DNA from: Silanimonas sp021297925
GTDB taxonomy: Bacteria > Pseudomonadota > Gammaproteobacteria > Xanthomonadales > Xanthomonadaceae
Direction of reading: 5' to 3'
NCBI GenBank assembly: GCA_027532825.1
Contig: JAPZTL010000013.1
Location: forward strand, 1-64,000
DNA length: 64,000 bases
Shown here piece by piece: positions 1-8,175 of this stretch. Below the pieces are notes generated by a model. It was not told the DNA's origin, did no database searches, and saw nothing but the letters and a program-made list of their open reading frames with translations. The position numbers were made by a program, and so were the translations under genes. How positions within the stretch are numbered: the first letter of the stretch is position 1; every line of letters starts with the position of its first letter.

Positions 1-32
1 ATTTCTGATCCACGCCTCCCGCGCTGTGAAAC

Positions 33-60
33 AAGAAGGCCCGCGAAAGCGGGCCTTCTT
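33..60. terminator. Rho-independent terminator-like hairpin
   Basis: A perfect 12-bp inverted repeat (33-44 and 49-60) with a GAAA tetraloop. The right arm ends in CTTCTT. It probably closes a transcript entering from the left edge. Bases 61-323 to its right show no supported gene. Confidence 0.75.
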
Positions 61-323
61 CATTCAGGCCTTGAGGCCAGAATGAGCGAGTTCTCCTGCG
101 AACGTGAGGTTTCTTGCTGCATCGCCGTTGCGGGCTTACGCCAAGGGCCTGCTTCAGAGGAGCAATTCGGATGTTGAATCCCCGCGAGCGGGAAAAGCTG
201 ATCAATGCCATCGTGTTCTTTGCCTCGAACACGGCGCACGACGTGGCATTCCGACCGGATTGACGCGATTTCGGCCTTCAAGCCGCGAAATCACGAGGGC
301 TCGGTGGAATGTTCGGACCTTCC

Positions 324-1064
324 TCAGCCGAAGCCGCGGGCGTTGCGCGCCAGGTGTTCCAGCAGGTTGCCGACGAACGATCTTCCAACGGCGATGCGGC
401 GGCCGCTGTCGAGCTCGATCTCGCGTGGCCCTACGCTGGCGCCGTGCAAGCCACGCACCCGACCCAGGTTGACCAGCGCGGTGCGATGGACGCGAACGAA
501 GACGGTCGGGTCCAGCTCTTCCATCATCCCGCGCAGCGACAGCCGGCTGATGAGGGTGCCCTCGCGCGCATGCACGACGACGTAGTTGCGCGCGGTCTCG
601 ATCCATTCGATGTCCTCGACCGCCAACAGGCGAATCGAGGCGTCGACTCGCAAAGCGATCCGCCGTGCGAGGGCGGCCGGTCGCTGGTGCAAATGCCGTC
701 GGGCGCGATCGATCGCCTGCGCGACGCGCTCACGATCGACCGGCTTTAGCAGGTAGTCGATCGCGTCCAGGCGCCAGGCCTCCAGCGCGTGCTCGGCGAA
801 GGCGGTGACGAAGACCACCAGCGGAAGTCGCTGGCCCGCGGCGTGCAGGCTGGCGGCGGCATGGAGGCCGTTGCCCTCGGCCAAGCGGATGTCCAGGAAC
901 ACCAGGTCGACTTCGAGCGTGCGCGCTTTCGACGCGGCATCGGCCATGCCCTCCGCTTCGCCGACGATCTCTAGGTCGGCGTGGTCGGAGAGGTAGCGAC
1001 GCAGTTTGTCGCGCGCGAGATCGACGTCGTCGACCAGCAGAACGCGAATCGGCGTCGTGTTCAC
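324..1064 (-). CDS. LytTR-family response regulator
   Basis: 246-aa two-domain response regulator. Residues 5-120 form a CheY-like receiver with the acidic pair DD at 12-13, the phosphoacceptor Asp in VFLDIRL near 57, and the conserved Lys in LLKPV. Residues 140-240 form a LytTR DNA-binding domain (IEWIETARNYVVVH, then VRVHRTALVN). The start is GTG, giving a GTGA overlap with the stop of the upstream histidine kinase, so the two are translationally coupled. It should be phosphorylated by that kinase and regulate transcription; the target genes cannot be read from the sequence. Family assignment is firm. Confidence 0.93.
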   Translation of the reverse strand: MNTTPIRVLLVDDVDLARDKLRRYLSDHADLEIVGEAEGMADAASKARTLEVDLVFLDIRLAEGNGLHAAASLHAAGQRLPLVVFVTAFAEHALEAWRLDAIDYLLKPVDRERVAQAIDRARRHLHQRPAALARRIALRVDASIRLLAVEDIEWIETARNYVVVHAREGTLISRLSLRGMMEELDPTVFVRVHRTALVNLGRVRGLHGASVGPREIELDSGRRIAVGRSFVGNLLEHLARNARGFG

Positions 1065-2182
1065 GGCGCCGCCGCCATCGGCAGTCGCACACTCACGAAG
1101 CCGGCCCCGGCGGTGCCGAAATCGCAGTGCACCTGCGCATCGTCGCGATAAAGTGCACCGAGCCGCTCGCGTGTGTTGCGCAGGCCGAGGCCGAAGCCGC
1201 CCGTGCCCGCATCGGGCGCGATGCCGTTGTTGCGCACCGACACCACCAGGTGGTCGCCGTCGGCGTGGGCACCGATCCAGACCTCGAGCGGGCCGTCGGG
1301 TGGCGGCCGCGCGTGCCTAAAAGCATTCTCGACCAGCGGCTGCAACAACAGCGAGGGCACGGGGACGTCATCCAGTGCGCGCGGGATGTCGATCGATACC
1401 CGAAGGCGCTCACCGAGCAGCACCTCATGCACCGACAGGTACTGGTCGACCAGTCGTCGCTCCTCGCCCAGCGGATGCACCGCGCTGCGACGCGCCATCA
1501 GTGTGCGCAGCAGGTCGCCCAGTCGGCACAGCGCACGATCGGCGCCCTCGGCGTCGCGGTACACGATCTCGCTGATCGCATTGAGCGTGTTGAACAGCAT
1601 GTGCGGTTCGATCTGGCTGGCCAGTGCGTCGAGTCGCGCCTGGGTCAAGCTGCGTTCGCGCGCGTGCTCGCGGACGTGCGCCTGCCATGCGGCGATCGCC
1701 GCCGCGGCCGCGCCATACAGAATCAGGTTGATCGGCCCGCGGTACAGCGCCTCCAGCAGCAGCATGTCGGGCCACGGCGGCAGGTCGAGCCCGGGCTGCA
1801 ACGTCCGATGCAACCAGAGTCCGCCGAGCAGGTGGCCGACAGAGTTCGCCGCGGCGACGCAGACCGCCGCGGTGGCGTGCGCGGCGGCGATGCGCAACGA
1901 CGGTCGCCACTGCAACGGATGCCGGCGCTGCATCGCCAGAAGCACCGGCGTGGCCGCCAACCACAGCAGGCTTTCCAGCAACGCATCGAGCAGCAGGCAG
2001 ACGACGCCGACGGGCCGCAGCGACATGCTGTCGACCATCAAGCGCAAGGGCAGGAACAGCGAGACCGGCAGCATCCACACCGTCCACCAGCGCGCGGCAT
2101 CGCAAGCCATCCGTCGCCATGCCGGGAGCAGCGGCGCAACAGGCATTGGAACGCGTGGGTTGGCGCCGATCGAATTGGCCAT
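1061..2182 (-). CDS. LytS-type sensor histidine kinase
   Basis: 373-aa membrane kinase. The N-terminal ~160 residues contain several hydrophobic segments (around 25-45, 55-80, 100-125, 145-160). Residues ~180-260 form a His_kinase (PF06580) domain with the phospho-His in SQIEPHMLFNTLNAISE, followed by a HATPase_c domain with NAFRHA and GFGLGLRNTRERL. This is the class that pairs with LytTR regulators, and the next gene encodes one (GTGA overlap). The signal sensed is unknown. It diverges from the oxidoreductase at 2362 across about 180 bp. Confidence 0.92.
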   Translation of the reverse strand: MANSIGANPRVPMPVAPLLPAWRRMACDAARWWTVWMLPVSLFLPLRLMVDSMSLRPVGVVCLLLDALLESLLWLAATPVLLAMQRRHPLQWRPSLRIAAAHATAAVCVAAANSVGHLLGGLWLHRTLQPGLDLPPWPDMLLLEALYRGPINLILYGAAAAAIAAWQAHVREHARERSLTQARLDALASQIEPHMLFNTLNAISEIVYRDAEGADRALCRLGDLLRTLMARRSAVHPLGEERRLVDQYLSVHEVLLGERLRVSIDIPRALDDVPVPSLLLQPLVENAFRHARPPPDGPLEVWIGAHADGDHLVVSVRNNGIAPDAGTGGFGLGLRNTRERLGALYRDDAQVHCDFGTAGAGFVSVRLPMAAAP

Positions 2183-2361
2183 GGCACGGGCTCCGAGCCT
2201 GCGGGCATTGCCATGTTAGCGTGAAGCATCTGATTCAAGAATGCACTTCGTCCCGCGCTGGACGGCGTTCGTCCCGTTCGGCGCGACGTTCGGCCCAAGT
2301 CTCCTGCTGCCGGCTGTCCGACCTGCCTAAGGTTGGGGGCACCGCTCACCGGAGACCACGC

Positions 2362-3405
2362 ATGATCCGCAAACTGCTGCTGGGCCTGATTCTGCTCCTT
2401 GTGCCGCTCGGCGCGCAGGCCGACGCCCAACGCATGGAGGCCGTGCGCTACGCCCGCTACGGATCGCCCGACGTGCTCAAGGTGGTCAACGTGCGCGCCC
2501 CCAACGTGCGGAAGGGCTTCGTTCGCGTCCGGGTCCACGCGGCCGGCGTGAACACGATCGATTCGAAGATGCGCCAGGGCGGGCCGTTCACGGGCTTTCC
2601 CTACCCTCCGCCGATCATCCCCGGATACGACTTCTCCGGCGTAATCGACGCGGTCGGGAAGGACGTCAAAGGATTTTCGGTCGGCGACGCCGTGTTCGGC
2701 ATGCTGCCGCTCACGACCCCAGGTGCGTACGCCGAGTACGTCGTCGTCGATGCCCGCGTGATCGCCCACAAGCCCGAGGGCGTTTCGCACACGATCGCGG
2801 CAGCTTTGCCCATGCCGGCGCTAACCGCCGCGCAGGCGCTGTTCGGCACCGCCAAGCTCAAAGCCGGGCAGACCATCCTCATCCATGGCGCGGCAGGCGG
2901 CGTGGGCCACATCGCCCTGCAAATGGCGAAGGCCAGCGGTGCGCGCGTGATCGCCACCGGCTCGTCGGGTCGGCGGGATTTCCTGATCGGCCTCGGCGCG
3001 GACCAGTTCGTGGACTACACCGCGCAGCCGTTCGAACAGGTGGTGCGTGACGTCGACGCCGTGCTCGATACCGTCGGCGGTGACACGCTCAAGCGCTCCT
3101 ACGGCGTGCTTAAGCCGGGCGGCATCGTGGTCAGCCTTGTCGATGAGCCCGACAATGGCGAACTTCGCCGCCGCAGCGTCCGGGGCGAGACGATTCTGGT
3201 CGAGCCCAATGGCCAGACGCTCGAGGTTGTCGCACGTGAGCTGGCGGCGGGACGCCTGCGCGTCGCGATCGAACAGGTCTTTCCGCTGGCGGCAGCCGCG
3301 ACCGCCCACCGGCGCAACGAGACGCGCCGCGTTCAGGGACGCTTGGTGCTGTCGCTGCTGCCCGACGAAGCTTCCGACGAAGCCGGCGGGGCGCCGCGCC
3401 CATGA
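2362..3405 (+). CDS. Exported zinc-independent quinone/alcohol oxidoreductase (MDR family)
   Basis: 347-aa medium-chain dehydrogenase/reductase related to NADPH:quinone reductases. The GroES-like half begins MEAVRYARYGSPDVLKV (about residue 24), and the Rossmann dinucleotide motif HGAAGGVGHIALQMAK lies near 172-187. No catalytic-zinc Cys/His set is seen. The ATG at 2362 follows a GGAG ribosome site at 2351 and adds a hydrophobic segment (LLLGLILLLVPLGAQA) ending in an Ala-X-Ala-type site, so the protein looks exported. That is unusual, because relatives are cytosolic and use NADPH. An upstream in-frame ATG at 2119 lies inside the divergent kinase gene and is unlikely. Confidence 0.85.
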   Translation: MIRKLLLGLILLLVPLGAQADAQRMEAVRYARYGSPDVLKVVNVRAPNVRKGFVRVRVHAAGVNTIDSKMRQGGPFTGFPYPPPIIPGYDFSGVIDAVGKDVKGFSVGDAVFGMLPLTTPGAYAEYVVVDARVIAHKPEGVSHTIAAALPMPALTAAQALFGTAKLKAGQTILIHGAAGGVGHIALQMAKASGARVIATGSSGRRDFLIGLGADQFVDYTAQPFEQVVRDVDAVLDTVGGDTLKRSYGVLKPGGIVVSLVDEPDNGELRRRSVRGETILVEPNGQTLEVVARELAAGRLRVAIEQVFPLAAAATAHRRNETRRVQGRLVLSLLPDEASDEAGGAPRP

Positions 3406-3610
3406 GTCTCCCCGGCGACGACCGGCACTCGCCGGCCGCCTGCGCGGCGTGTCGCGACACGCGACCGATGGATGCTGCCCTCCGCCTGCAGGTTCGCGAC
3501 GTGCGCCGGGAGGGCGCGTTGCAGCCCGGAACCCGGGATGGTTAGTGCGCTCGCTGGACGGGGCAACCCGTCTGGCGGCGCGGAAACGCGTGTGCGACTC
3601 GTACGATAGC

Positions 3611-3810
3611 TGTCAAGCGACACCCAGTTTCACGCATTAAGGCGACATCCAGATTCACGCACCCCGGGACGGTTCGAGGTTCAGTTTCGTGTGGTGCCGA
3701 GCGTGGCTTCGAGGTCTCTGAGTCGGTAGCTCCTTCCCTTGATGTTTAGGACGTGGGCCTTGTGCAGCAGGCGATCGAGGATTGCGGCGGCCAAGACTTC
3801 GTCGCCTGCC
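3611..3810 (-). mobile_element. Remnant of an IS21-family element (istB-proximal end)
   Basis: The stretch starts with TGTCA at 3611. It then carries two near-identical 20-bp units (GCGACAYCCAGWTTCACGCA), the multiple-terminal-repeat arrangement typical of IS21 ends. An istB tail on the minus strand follows directly. The element is cut off near 3806-3811, where an IS256 transposase remnant begins on the other strand. Confidence 0.7.
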
Positions 3811-3811
3811 T
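3681..3811 (-). pseudogene. istB: IstB transposition helper, C-terminal fragment
   Basis: Reading the minus strand up to the TGA at 3681-3683 gives a frame containing GDEVLAAAILDRLLHKAH, then IKGRSYRLRDLEATLG. It aligns by eye with the C-terminus of the intact IstB in this window (TLTAALLDRLLHHAH, GESYRLKD). Only about 43 residues remain; the AAA+ ATPase core is gone. The 5' boundary coincides with the start of the IS256 fragment, so one deletion or insertion event probably truncated both. Confidence 0.75.
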
Positions 3812-4309
3812 GAAGCGGTCAGCGCGGTGTTTCCGAAGACGCTGACGCAGCTGTGCATCGTGCATCTGGTGCGGGCCAGCCTGAGCTACGTGAACAGCAC
3901 GGATCGCAAGGCCGTTGTGGAGGCGCTGAAGGCGATCTACCAGTCGGCCACGGCCGAGGAAGCGCAGCGCGAGCTGGACGCCTTCGAGGCGAGTTGGGGC
4001 GCCAAGTACAAGTCCGTGGTGCGGCTGTGGCGTGGCAACTGGGACAACGTGATTCCGTTCTTCCAGTTCCTGCCGGAGATTCGCAAGGTGATCTACACGA
4101 CCAACGCCATCGAGTCCTTGAACATGGTGATGCGCAAGTACACGCGCAACCGGCGTATCTTTCCAAACGACGACGCGGCGCTGAAAGCCCTGTTCATGGC
4201 GATCCGCGAAGCGTCGAAGAACTGGAAGATGATCCACCACTGGAAGCCAGCGCTGCAGAGCTTCCAGTTGATGTTCGGCGAAGAGCGCGTGCCGCTGGTC
4301 GCGCTGTGA
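3806..4309 (+). pseudogene. IS256-family (mutator-type) transposase, 3' fragment
   Basis: About 167 residues matching the C-terminal half of IS256-family transposases: FPKTLTQLCIVHLVRASLSYV, then EIRKVIYTTNAIESLNMVMRKYTRNRR, then NWKMIHHWKPALQSFQLMFGE. The N-terminal half, including the first catalytic Asp residues and the DGL(T/K)GFPEA motif, is missing. The in-frame upstream codons come from istB antisense sequence, so a full enzyme is not encoded. The 3' end is intact, with TGA at 4307-4309. Confidence 0.88.
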
Positions 4310-4345
4310 CAATCCCGGTTATACAGTTCGTTTGACAGACCCTCG
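4310..4345 (+). mobile_element. Probable right end of the truncated IS256-family element
   Basis: Immediately after the transposase stop, the sequence ends in ATACAGTTCGTTTGACAGAC, the position and style of an IS256 right terminal inverted repeat. With the left end missing, the repeat cannot be verified within this window. Confidence 0.4.
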
Positions 4346-4433
4346 ATGGGCGAGACCGGGCGGGGTTCGGGGCCAGTCCCGACTTCGGCTTCGGGAGTTT
4401 CAACAGACTTCTGCGATTTCAAAAGTAGGCTTG

Positions 4434-4457
4434 AAAGGGGGCTCTCGACCCCCTTTT
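4434..4457. terminator. Inverted repeat, terminator-like
   Basis: AAAGGGGG (4434-4441) and CCCCCTTTT (4449-4457) separated by 7 nt, with a T-run on the right arm. It lies between the IS256 remnant and the DUF2238 gene. It could stop read-through from the mobile-element debris. Confidence 0.45.
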
Positions 4458-4507
4458 CCCGACGGACTTTATTCATTCGCTTCAGGACTGCAAGGCGGAC
4501 ACTGCAC

Positions 4508-5188
4508 GTGACCGATCCCCGGCCCCCTTCCACGCCATCCGGCACGTCGTCGAGGCGGTTCCCCCTGCTGCTGCTCGCGGTGTTCCTGGCGATCTGGGGG
4601 TGGCTTGCGATCGCGCCCCTGTACCGGCAGGACTGGCTGCTCGAGAACGTGCTGGTCTTCGTCGCGATCCCGCTGCTGGTGTGGGCGTCCCCGCGCCTGC
4701 GCCTGCGGGACAGGAGCTACGTCGCGCTGTTCGTCTTCTTCGTTTTCCATGCCGTTGGATCGCACTACACCTATTCGGAGGTGCCGATCGATGCCTGGTG
4801 CGAGGCGTGGCTCGGGTTCTCGCCCGGGGCGGCGTTCGGTTTCGAGCGGAATCACTACGACCGGCTCGTGCACTTCCTCTACGGCCTGCTCGCCATTCCG
4901 GCGGCGCTCGACATCGTCGATGCGCGGGCGCCCACCACGCGCCTCTGGCGATGGCTGCTGGCCGTGGGCTTCGTCACTTCGCATTCCCTGCTCTACGAAC
5001 TGATCGAGTGGGGCGCGGCCCTGGTGTTCGGTGGCGACCTGCGGATGGCCTTCCTCGGGACCCAGGGCGATGTCTGGGATGCGCAGAAGGACATGGCGCT
5101 TGCCTTTCTCGGCAGCGTGCTCACCGCGACCGTCCTGTCGCGGCCGGGAAGGCCGCCCACCCCGGTTGATCGCACCGCGCGGGGCTGA
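4508..5188 (+). CDS. DUF2238 (YjdF-like) inner-membrane protein
   Basis: 226 aa from the GTG at 4508. Five or six hydrophobic segments span the protein (about residues 18-36, 41-58, 64-80, 118-135, 145-165, 200-218). The conserved DUF2238 pattern is visible: HYTYSEVP, NHYDRLVHFLYG, LLYELIEWG, then LGTQGDVWDAQKDM. The biochemical role of the family is unknown. Upstream in-frame codons run back to 4346 through the IS256 border and an inverted repeat, so the GTG is preferred, though no strong ribosome site decides it. Confidence 0.82.
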   Translation: MTDPRPPSTPSGTSSRRFPLLLLAVFLAIWGWLAIAPLYRQDWLLENVLVFVAIPLLVWASPRLRLRDRSYVALFVFFVFHAVGSHYTYSEVPIDAWCEAWLGFSPGAAFGFERNHYDRLVHFLYGLLAIPAALDIVDARAPTTRLWRWLLAVGFVTSHSLLYELIEWGAALVFGGDLRMAFLGTQGDVWDAQKDMALAFLGSVLTATVLSRPGRPPTPVDRTARG

Positions 5189-5278
5189 AACGAAGACGGC
5201 CGGACCCGGGAGGGGCCGGCCGTTCCGATGGATCCATCGCGTTCCACGATCGGCGCCGAAGCGCGACCCGCGCCGCGA

Positions 5279-5668
5279 TCACTCCGCGGCGGACTTCAGC
5301 TTGCGCAGCGGACGCACCTTCACCTTGGTGGTGGCCGGCTTGGCGGCGAACCACTGCTCTTCCTTGGTGAACGGGTTGATGCCCTTGCGCTTCGGCTTGG
5401 CCGCGACGTGGACGGACGTGATCTTGAGCAGGCCCGGCAGCACGAACAGGCCGGCACCCTTCTTGCTCAGCGAGCCGACGATGGCCGACTCGAGTGCGGC
5501 GAGCACGCCGCGGACGTCCTTCGCGATCACGCCACTGGCCTCGGCGATATGCGCGACCAGGCCGGTCTTGTTCAGCGCCTCCTTGATGGCCTTCGGAGCC
5601 GCCGGGGCGGCTTTCTTCGGTGCGGCCTTCTTGGCCGGGGCTTTCTTCGCTGCCTTCTTCGTTGCCAT
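5279..5668 (-). CDS. HU-family DNA-binding protein with Lys/Ala-rich N-terminal tail
   Basis: 129 aa. Residues 1-27 form a histone-H1-like tail (MATKKAAKKAPAKKAAPKKA). Residues ~28-125 are an HU/IHF fold (IKEALNKTGLVAHIAEASG, then GLFVLPGLLKI, then a basic RKGINPFTKEEQ arm). It is longer than the usual ~90-aa HU because of the tail. The ATG at 5668 is preceded by AAGGA on the minus strand. Codons continue upstream but lose the basic tail character. It probably acts as a nucleoid-compacting protein; the tail would add non-specific DNA binding. It diverges from the LOG gene. Confidence 0.9.
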   Translation of the reverse strand: MATKKAAKKAPAKKAAPKKAAPAAPKAIKEALNKTGLVAHIAEASGVIAKDVRGVLAALESAIVGSLSKKGAGLFVLPGLLKITSVHVAAKPKRKGINPFTKEEQWFAAKPATTKVKVRPLRKLKSAAE

Positions 5669-5874
5669 GTCCTTCGTTCTCGTTGAGTGCCGTGATCGGC
5701 GGAGGGTCAACCCGCGGGGCGCGCGGGGGTGGACACATCGTCGCTCCAAATCGGGGAAAAGTAAGCCTCCCCCGCGAAAAAAAGTTGGCGAGGGAGGCCG
5801 GGGCGATCGAACACGGGGCACCCGCCGGTCGGCGGGCGCGGCGCGTTCCGCCGACGCTGGGTCATAATCAAGGC

Positions 5875-6453
5875 ATGCGCCTCTGCGTCTACGCCGCCTC
5901 CAGTGCCAAGGTCGACCCGGTGTACCTCGAGGCCGCCCGGACGTTGGGTGCCACCCTCGCCCGTGCCGGATGTACCACCGTCTACGGCGGCGGTGGGCAG
6001 GGCTTGATGGGGGCGCTGGCCGACGGTGCGCTGGCCGAGGGCGGTGAGGTCATCGGCATCATCCCGACCTTCATGGTCGACCTGGAGTGGGGCCACGTCG
6101 GCGTGACCACGCTGGAGCTCGTCGAGGACATGCGCGAGCGCAAGCACCGCCTGCTCACCGGCAGCGATGCCGTCATCGCCCTGCCCGGCGGCTGCGGCAC
6201 GCTGGAAGAGCTCTTCGAGGCCATCACCCTCAAGCGGCTCGGGCTCTATGCCAAGCCGATCGTGCTGCTCAACACTCGTGGCTTCTACGACGGCCTGCAG
6301 GCGTTCATGGACAAGGTGATCGCCGAGCGCTTCATGAACCCCGAGCACGCGGCGATGTGGTCGATGGTCTCGCGCGTCGACGAGGTGCTGCCGCGCATCC
6401 GGGCCACGCCGTGCTGGCGCGAGGACGCCCGGCAGTACGCGGTCGTGCGCTGA
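5875..6453 (+). CDS. LOG-family (TIGR00730) Rossmann-fold protein
   Basis: 192 aa with the two family signatures: GGGGQGLMGALADGAL near residues 38-53 and PGGCGTLEELFE near 105-116. LOG enzymes are cytokinin riboside 5'-monophosphate phosphoribohydrolases that cleave N-glycosidic bonds of nucleoside monophosphates. The native bacterial substrate is often AMP or a related nucleotide. Length is normal for the short class. The ATG at 5875 is the first that leaves the divergent HU promoter region free. Confidence 0.9.
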   Translation: MRLCVYAASSAKVDPVYLEAARTLGATLARAGCTTVYGGGGQGLMGALADGALAEGGEVIGIIPTFMVDLEWGHVGVTTLELVEDMRERKHRLLTGSDAVIALPGGCGTLEELFEAITLKRLGLYAKPIVLLNTRGFYDGLQAFMDKVIAERFMNPEHAAMWSMVSRVDEVLPRIRATPCWREDARQYAVVR

Positions 6454-6461
6454 GGGCTGCC

Positions 6462-6863
6462 TCAGTCCCCGCCGCTGCCGTCCCCGGCATCGGCGCCATT
6501 GTCGTCGTCGCAGGCGTACCCGCCATCCGAAGAGGCCTCATCGGGGGGGGGGGTCGGGGTGGCGATGTCGCCGCCCCTGAACCAGCGCGGCTGTGCCTTC
6601 GGCAGCGCCGCCGCCGCGGCATCGGCCGCGAGCACCAGGTCGCTGCGGCGGCCGTCCGGGATGTCCTGCCAGTGGCAGTCGAGCAGGGCGCCCTCGAGCG
6701 CGTAGAGCAGGTTCAGCGAGGGCTTGAAGCCGGCGCGCTTGAGCTTGACGAAGGCCTCGAGGCTGCCCAGCGCGCGCAGGTCGTCGAGCGTCCGCACGCC
6801 GACCTGGCGCAGCTGCGCCGCCGACTTCGGGCCGATGTTGCGCAGCTTCGCGGGCGTGGCCAC
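6462..6863 (-). CDS. TfoX C-terminal-domain protein
   Basis: 133 aa from the GTG at 6863, four bases after the stop of the preceding gene. Residues ~6-90 match the TfoX_C helix-hairpin-helix-like domain (LRNIGPKSAAQLRQVGVRTLDDLRALG, then AFVKLKRAGFKPSLNLLYALEGAL). The TfoX N-terminal domain is absent. The acidic tail (DEASSDGGYACDDDNGADAGD) includes codons written as an 11-G run on the plus strand (6543-6553), a slippage-prone site. The domain is found in competence regulators; here a DNA- or protein-binding role is only inferred. Confidence 0.82.
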   Translation of the reverse strand: MATPAKLRNIGPKSAAQLRQVGVRTLDDLRALGSLEAFVKLKRAGFKPSLNLLYALEGALLDCHWQDIPDGRRSDLVLAADAAAAALPKAQPRWFRGGDIATPTPPPDEASSDGGYACDDDNGADAGDGSGGD

Positions 6864-6867
6864 GGGC

Positions 6868-7353
6868 TCAGGCCAGGGTGTCGAGGAAGGCCTGCGCCAG
6901 GGCTTCCAGCCCGCGCTGGTCGTCGGCGTCGAAGCGGTCGAGCACGGGGCTGTCGATGTCGAACACGCCGACGAGGGTCTCGCCCTGGAACAGCGGCACC
7001 ACCACTTCCGAGCGCGAGGCCGAGTCGCAGGCGATGTGGCCGGGGAAGGCCTCGACATCGGGCACGCGCTGGGTCTGCCGCGTCACGGCGGCGGTGCCGC
7101 AGACGCCTTTGCCGAGGGCGATGCGCACGCAGGCGGGCAGGCCCTGGAAGGGGCCGACGACCAGTTCCTTGCCGTCGAAGAAGTAAAAGCCCACCCAGTT
7201 GAGCTCGGGCAGGGCGTGGAAGACGAGCGAGGACAGGTTCGCGGCATTCGCCGTGCGGTCGCGCTCGCCGTGCATCAGGCCGCGGGCCTGGTCGACGAGT
7301 TGGGCGTACTGCTCGGCTTTGCTGCCCTCGAGGGCGATGGCGGTGAAGGACAT
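6868..7353 (-). CDS. msrC: Free methionine-(R)-sulfoxide reductase (GAF-domain fRMsr)
   Basis: 161-aa single GAF domain. It shows the fRMsr pattern WVGFYFF, GPFQGLPACVRIALGKGVCGTA and PGHIACDSASRSEVVVPL, which carries the three conserved cysteines used in the redox cycle. The enzyme reduces free Met-R-sulfoxide with thioredoxin. The ATG at 7353 gives the canonical length; the upstream in-frame ATG would extend into the divergent bioD promoter. It is co-directional with the TfoX_C gene, four bases apart, so they are probably co-transcribed. Confidence 0.92.
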   Translation of the reverse strand: MSFTAIALEGSKAEQYAQLVDQARGLMHGERDRTANAANLSSLVFHALPELNWVGFYFFDGKELVVGPFQGLPACVRIALGKGVCGTAAVTRQTQRVPDVEAFPGHIACDSASRSEVVVPLFQGETLVGVFDIDSPVLDRFDADDQRGLEALAQAFLDTLA

Positions 7354-7468
7354 GCGCTTGATGATCCGGTTCAGCGGGCCGCGCGACGCGGCCGGGACTG
7401 CCACGATGGGGATGGCGCGGGACGAAGGCAAGCGCGGCCTTCACGGCGGATTCGCCGACAATACGGGG

Positions 7469-8155
7469 ATGACGACCGCCTTCTTCGTGACCGGCACCGA
7501 CACGGGCGCCGGCAAGACCTTCACCAGCACCGTCCTTCTGCACGCGCTGCGCCAGCGTGGCCTGCGCGCCGTGGGCATGAAGCCCGTGGCCAGCGGCAGC
7601 TCGCCGACCCCCGAGGGCCTGCGCAACGAGGATGCCCTCGCGCTGCAGGCGGCCAGTGATCCGCGCCCCGACTATGCGCTCGTGAACCCCTGGGCCCTGC
7701 GCGAGCCCACGGCGCCGGAAATCGCCGCGCGCCTCGATGGTGTCGAGGTGACCCTGCCCCCGATCCTCGCCGCTTTCGAGGCCTTGAAGGTGCAGGCCGA
7801 CGTGGTGCTGGTGGAGGGCGTCGGCGGCTTCCTCGCGCCGGTGAATGCGGCCATCGACCAGTGCGAGCTGCCGCGCGCGCTGGGCCTGCCGGTGCTCGTC
7901 GTGGTCGGCTTGAAGCTGGGCTGCATCAACCACGCGCGGATGACAGTGGAGGCGGTGCAGTCGCGGGGCTTCCGCGTGCTCGGCTGGATCGCCTCCGACG
8001 TCGAGCCGTCGATGCTCTTCCCCGACGACTATTTCGAAGCCCTGAAGGCCTCGCTGCCGGTGCCGTGCTTCGGACGCCTGCCGCATGCGCCGGGGGTCGA
8101 TGCCGCCGGGCTCACCGGCCACCTGCGCTTGCCCGGGGGCTTTCCCGGCGGCTGA
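7469..8155 (+). CDS. bioD: Dethiobiotin synthetase
   Basis: 228 aa. Walker A GTDTGAGKTFTS at residues 8-19, KPVASG near 37-42, and EGVGGFLAPVN near 113-123 are the BioD active-site motifs. It converts 7,8-diaminopelargonate, CO2 and ATP to dethiobiotin in the cytosol. No other biotin gene is next to it, so bio genes are dispersed here. The ATG at 7469 follows GGGG at 7465-7468. Confidence 0.95.
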   Translation: MTTAFFVTGTDTGAGKTFTSTVLLHALRQRGLRAVGMKPVASGSSPTPEGLRNEDALALQAASDPRPDYALVNPWALREPTAPEIAARLDGVEVTLPPILAAFEALKVQADVVLVEGVGGFLAPVNAAIDQCELPRALGLPVLVVVGLKLGCINHARMTVEAVQSRGFRVLGWIASDVEPSMLFPDDYFEALKASLPVPCFGRLPHAPGVDAAGLTGHLRLPGGFPGG

Positions 8156-8175
8156 TCGCGGGCGGAAGCGCGGCC

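Noticed and set aside
104..606. Overlapping short frames near the left edge
   Set aside because: Arg-rich, without start signals or homologous motifs, and mostly antisense to the LytTR regulator.
5761..5800. GCCTCCC/GGGAGGC inverted repeat between the HU and LOG genes
   Set aside because: The arms are short and the loop is over 20 nt; it is as likely composition as a regulatory hairpin.
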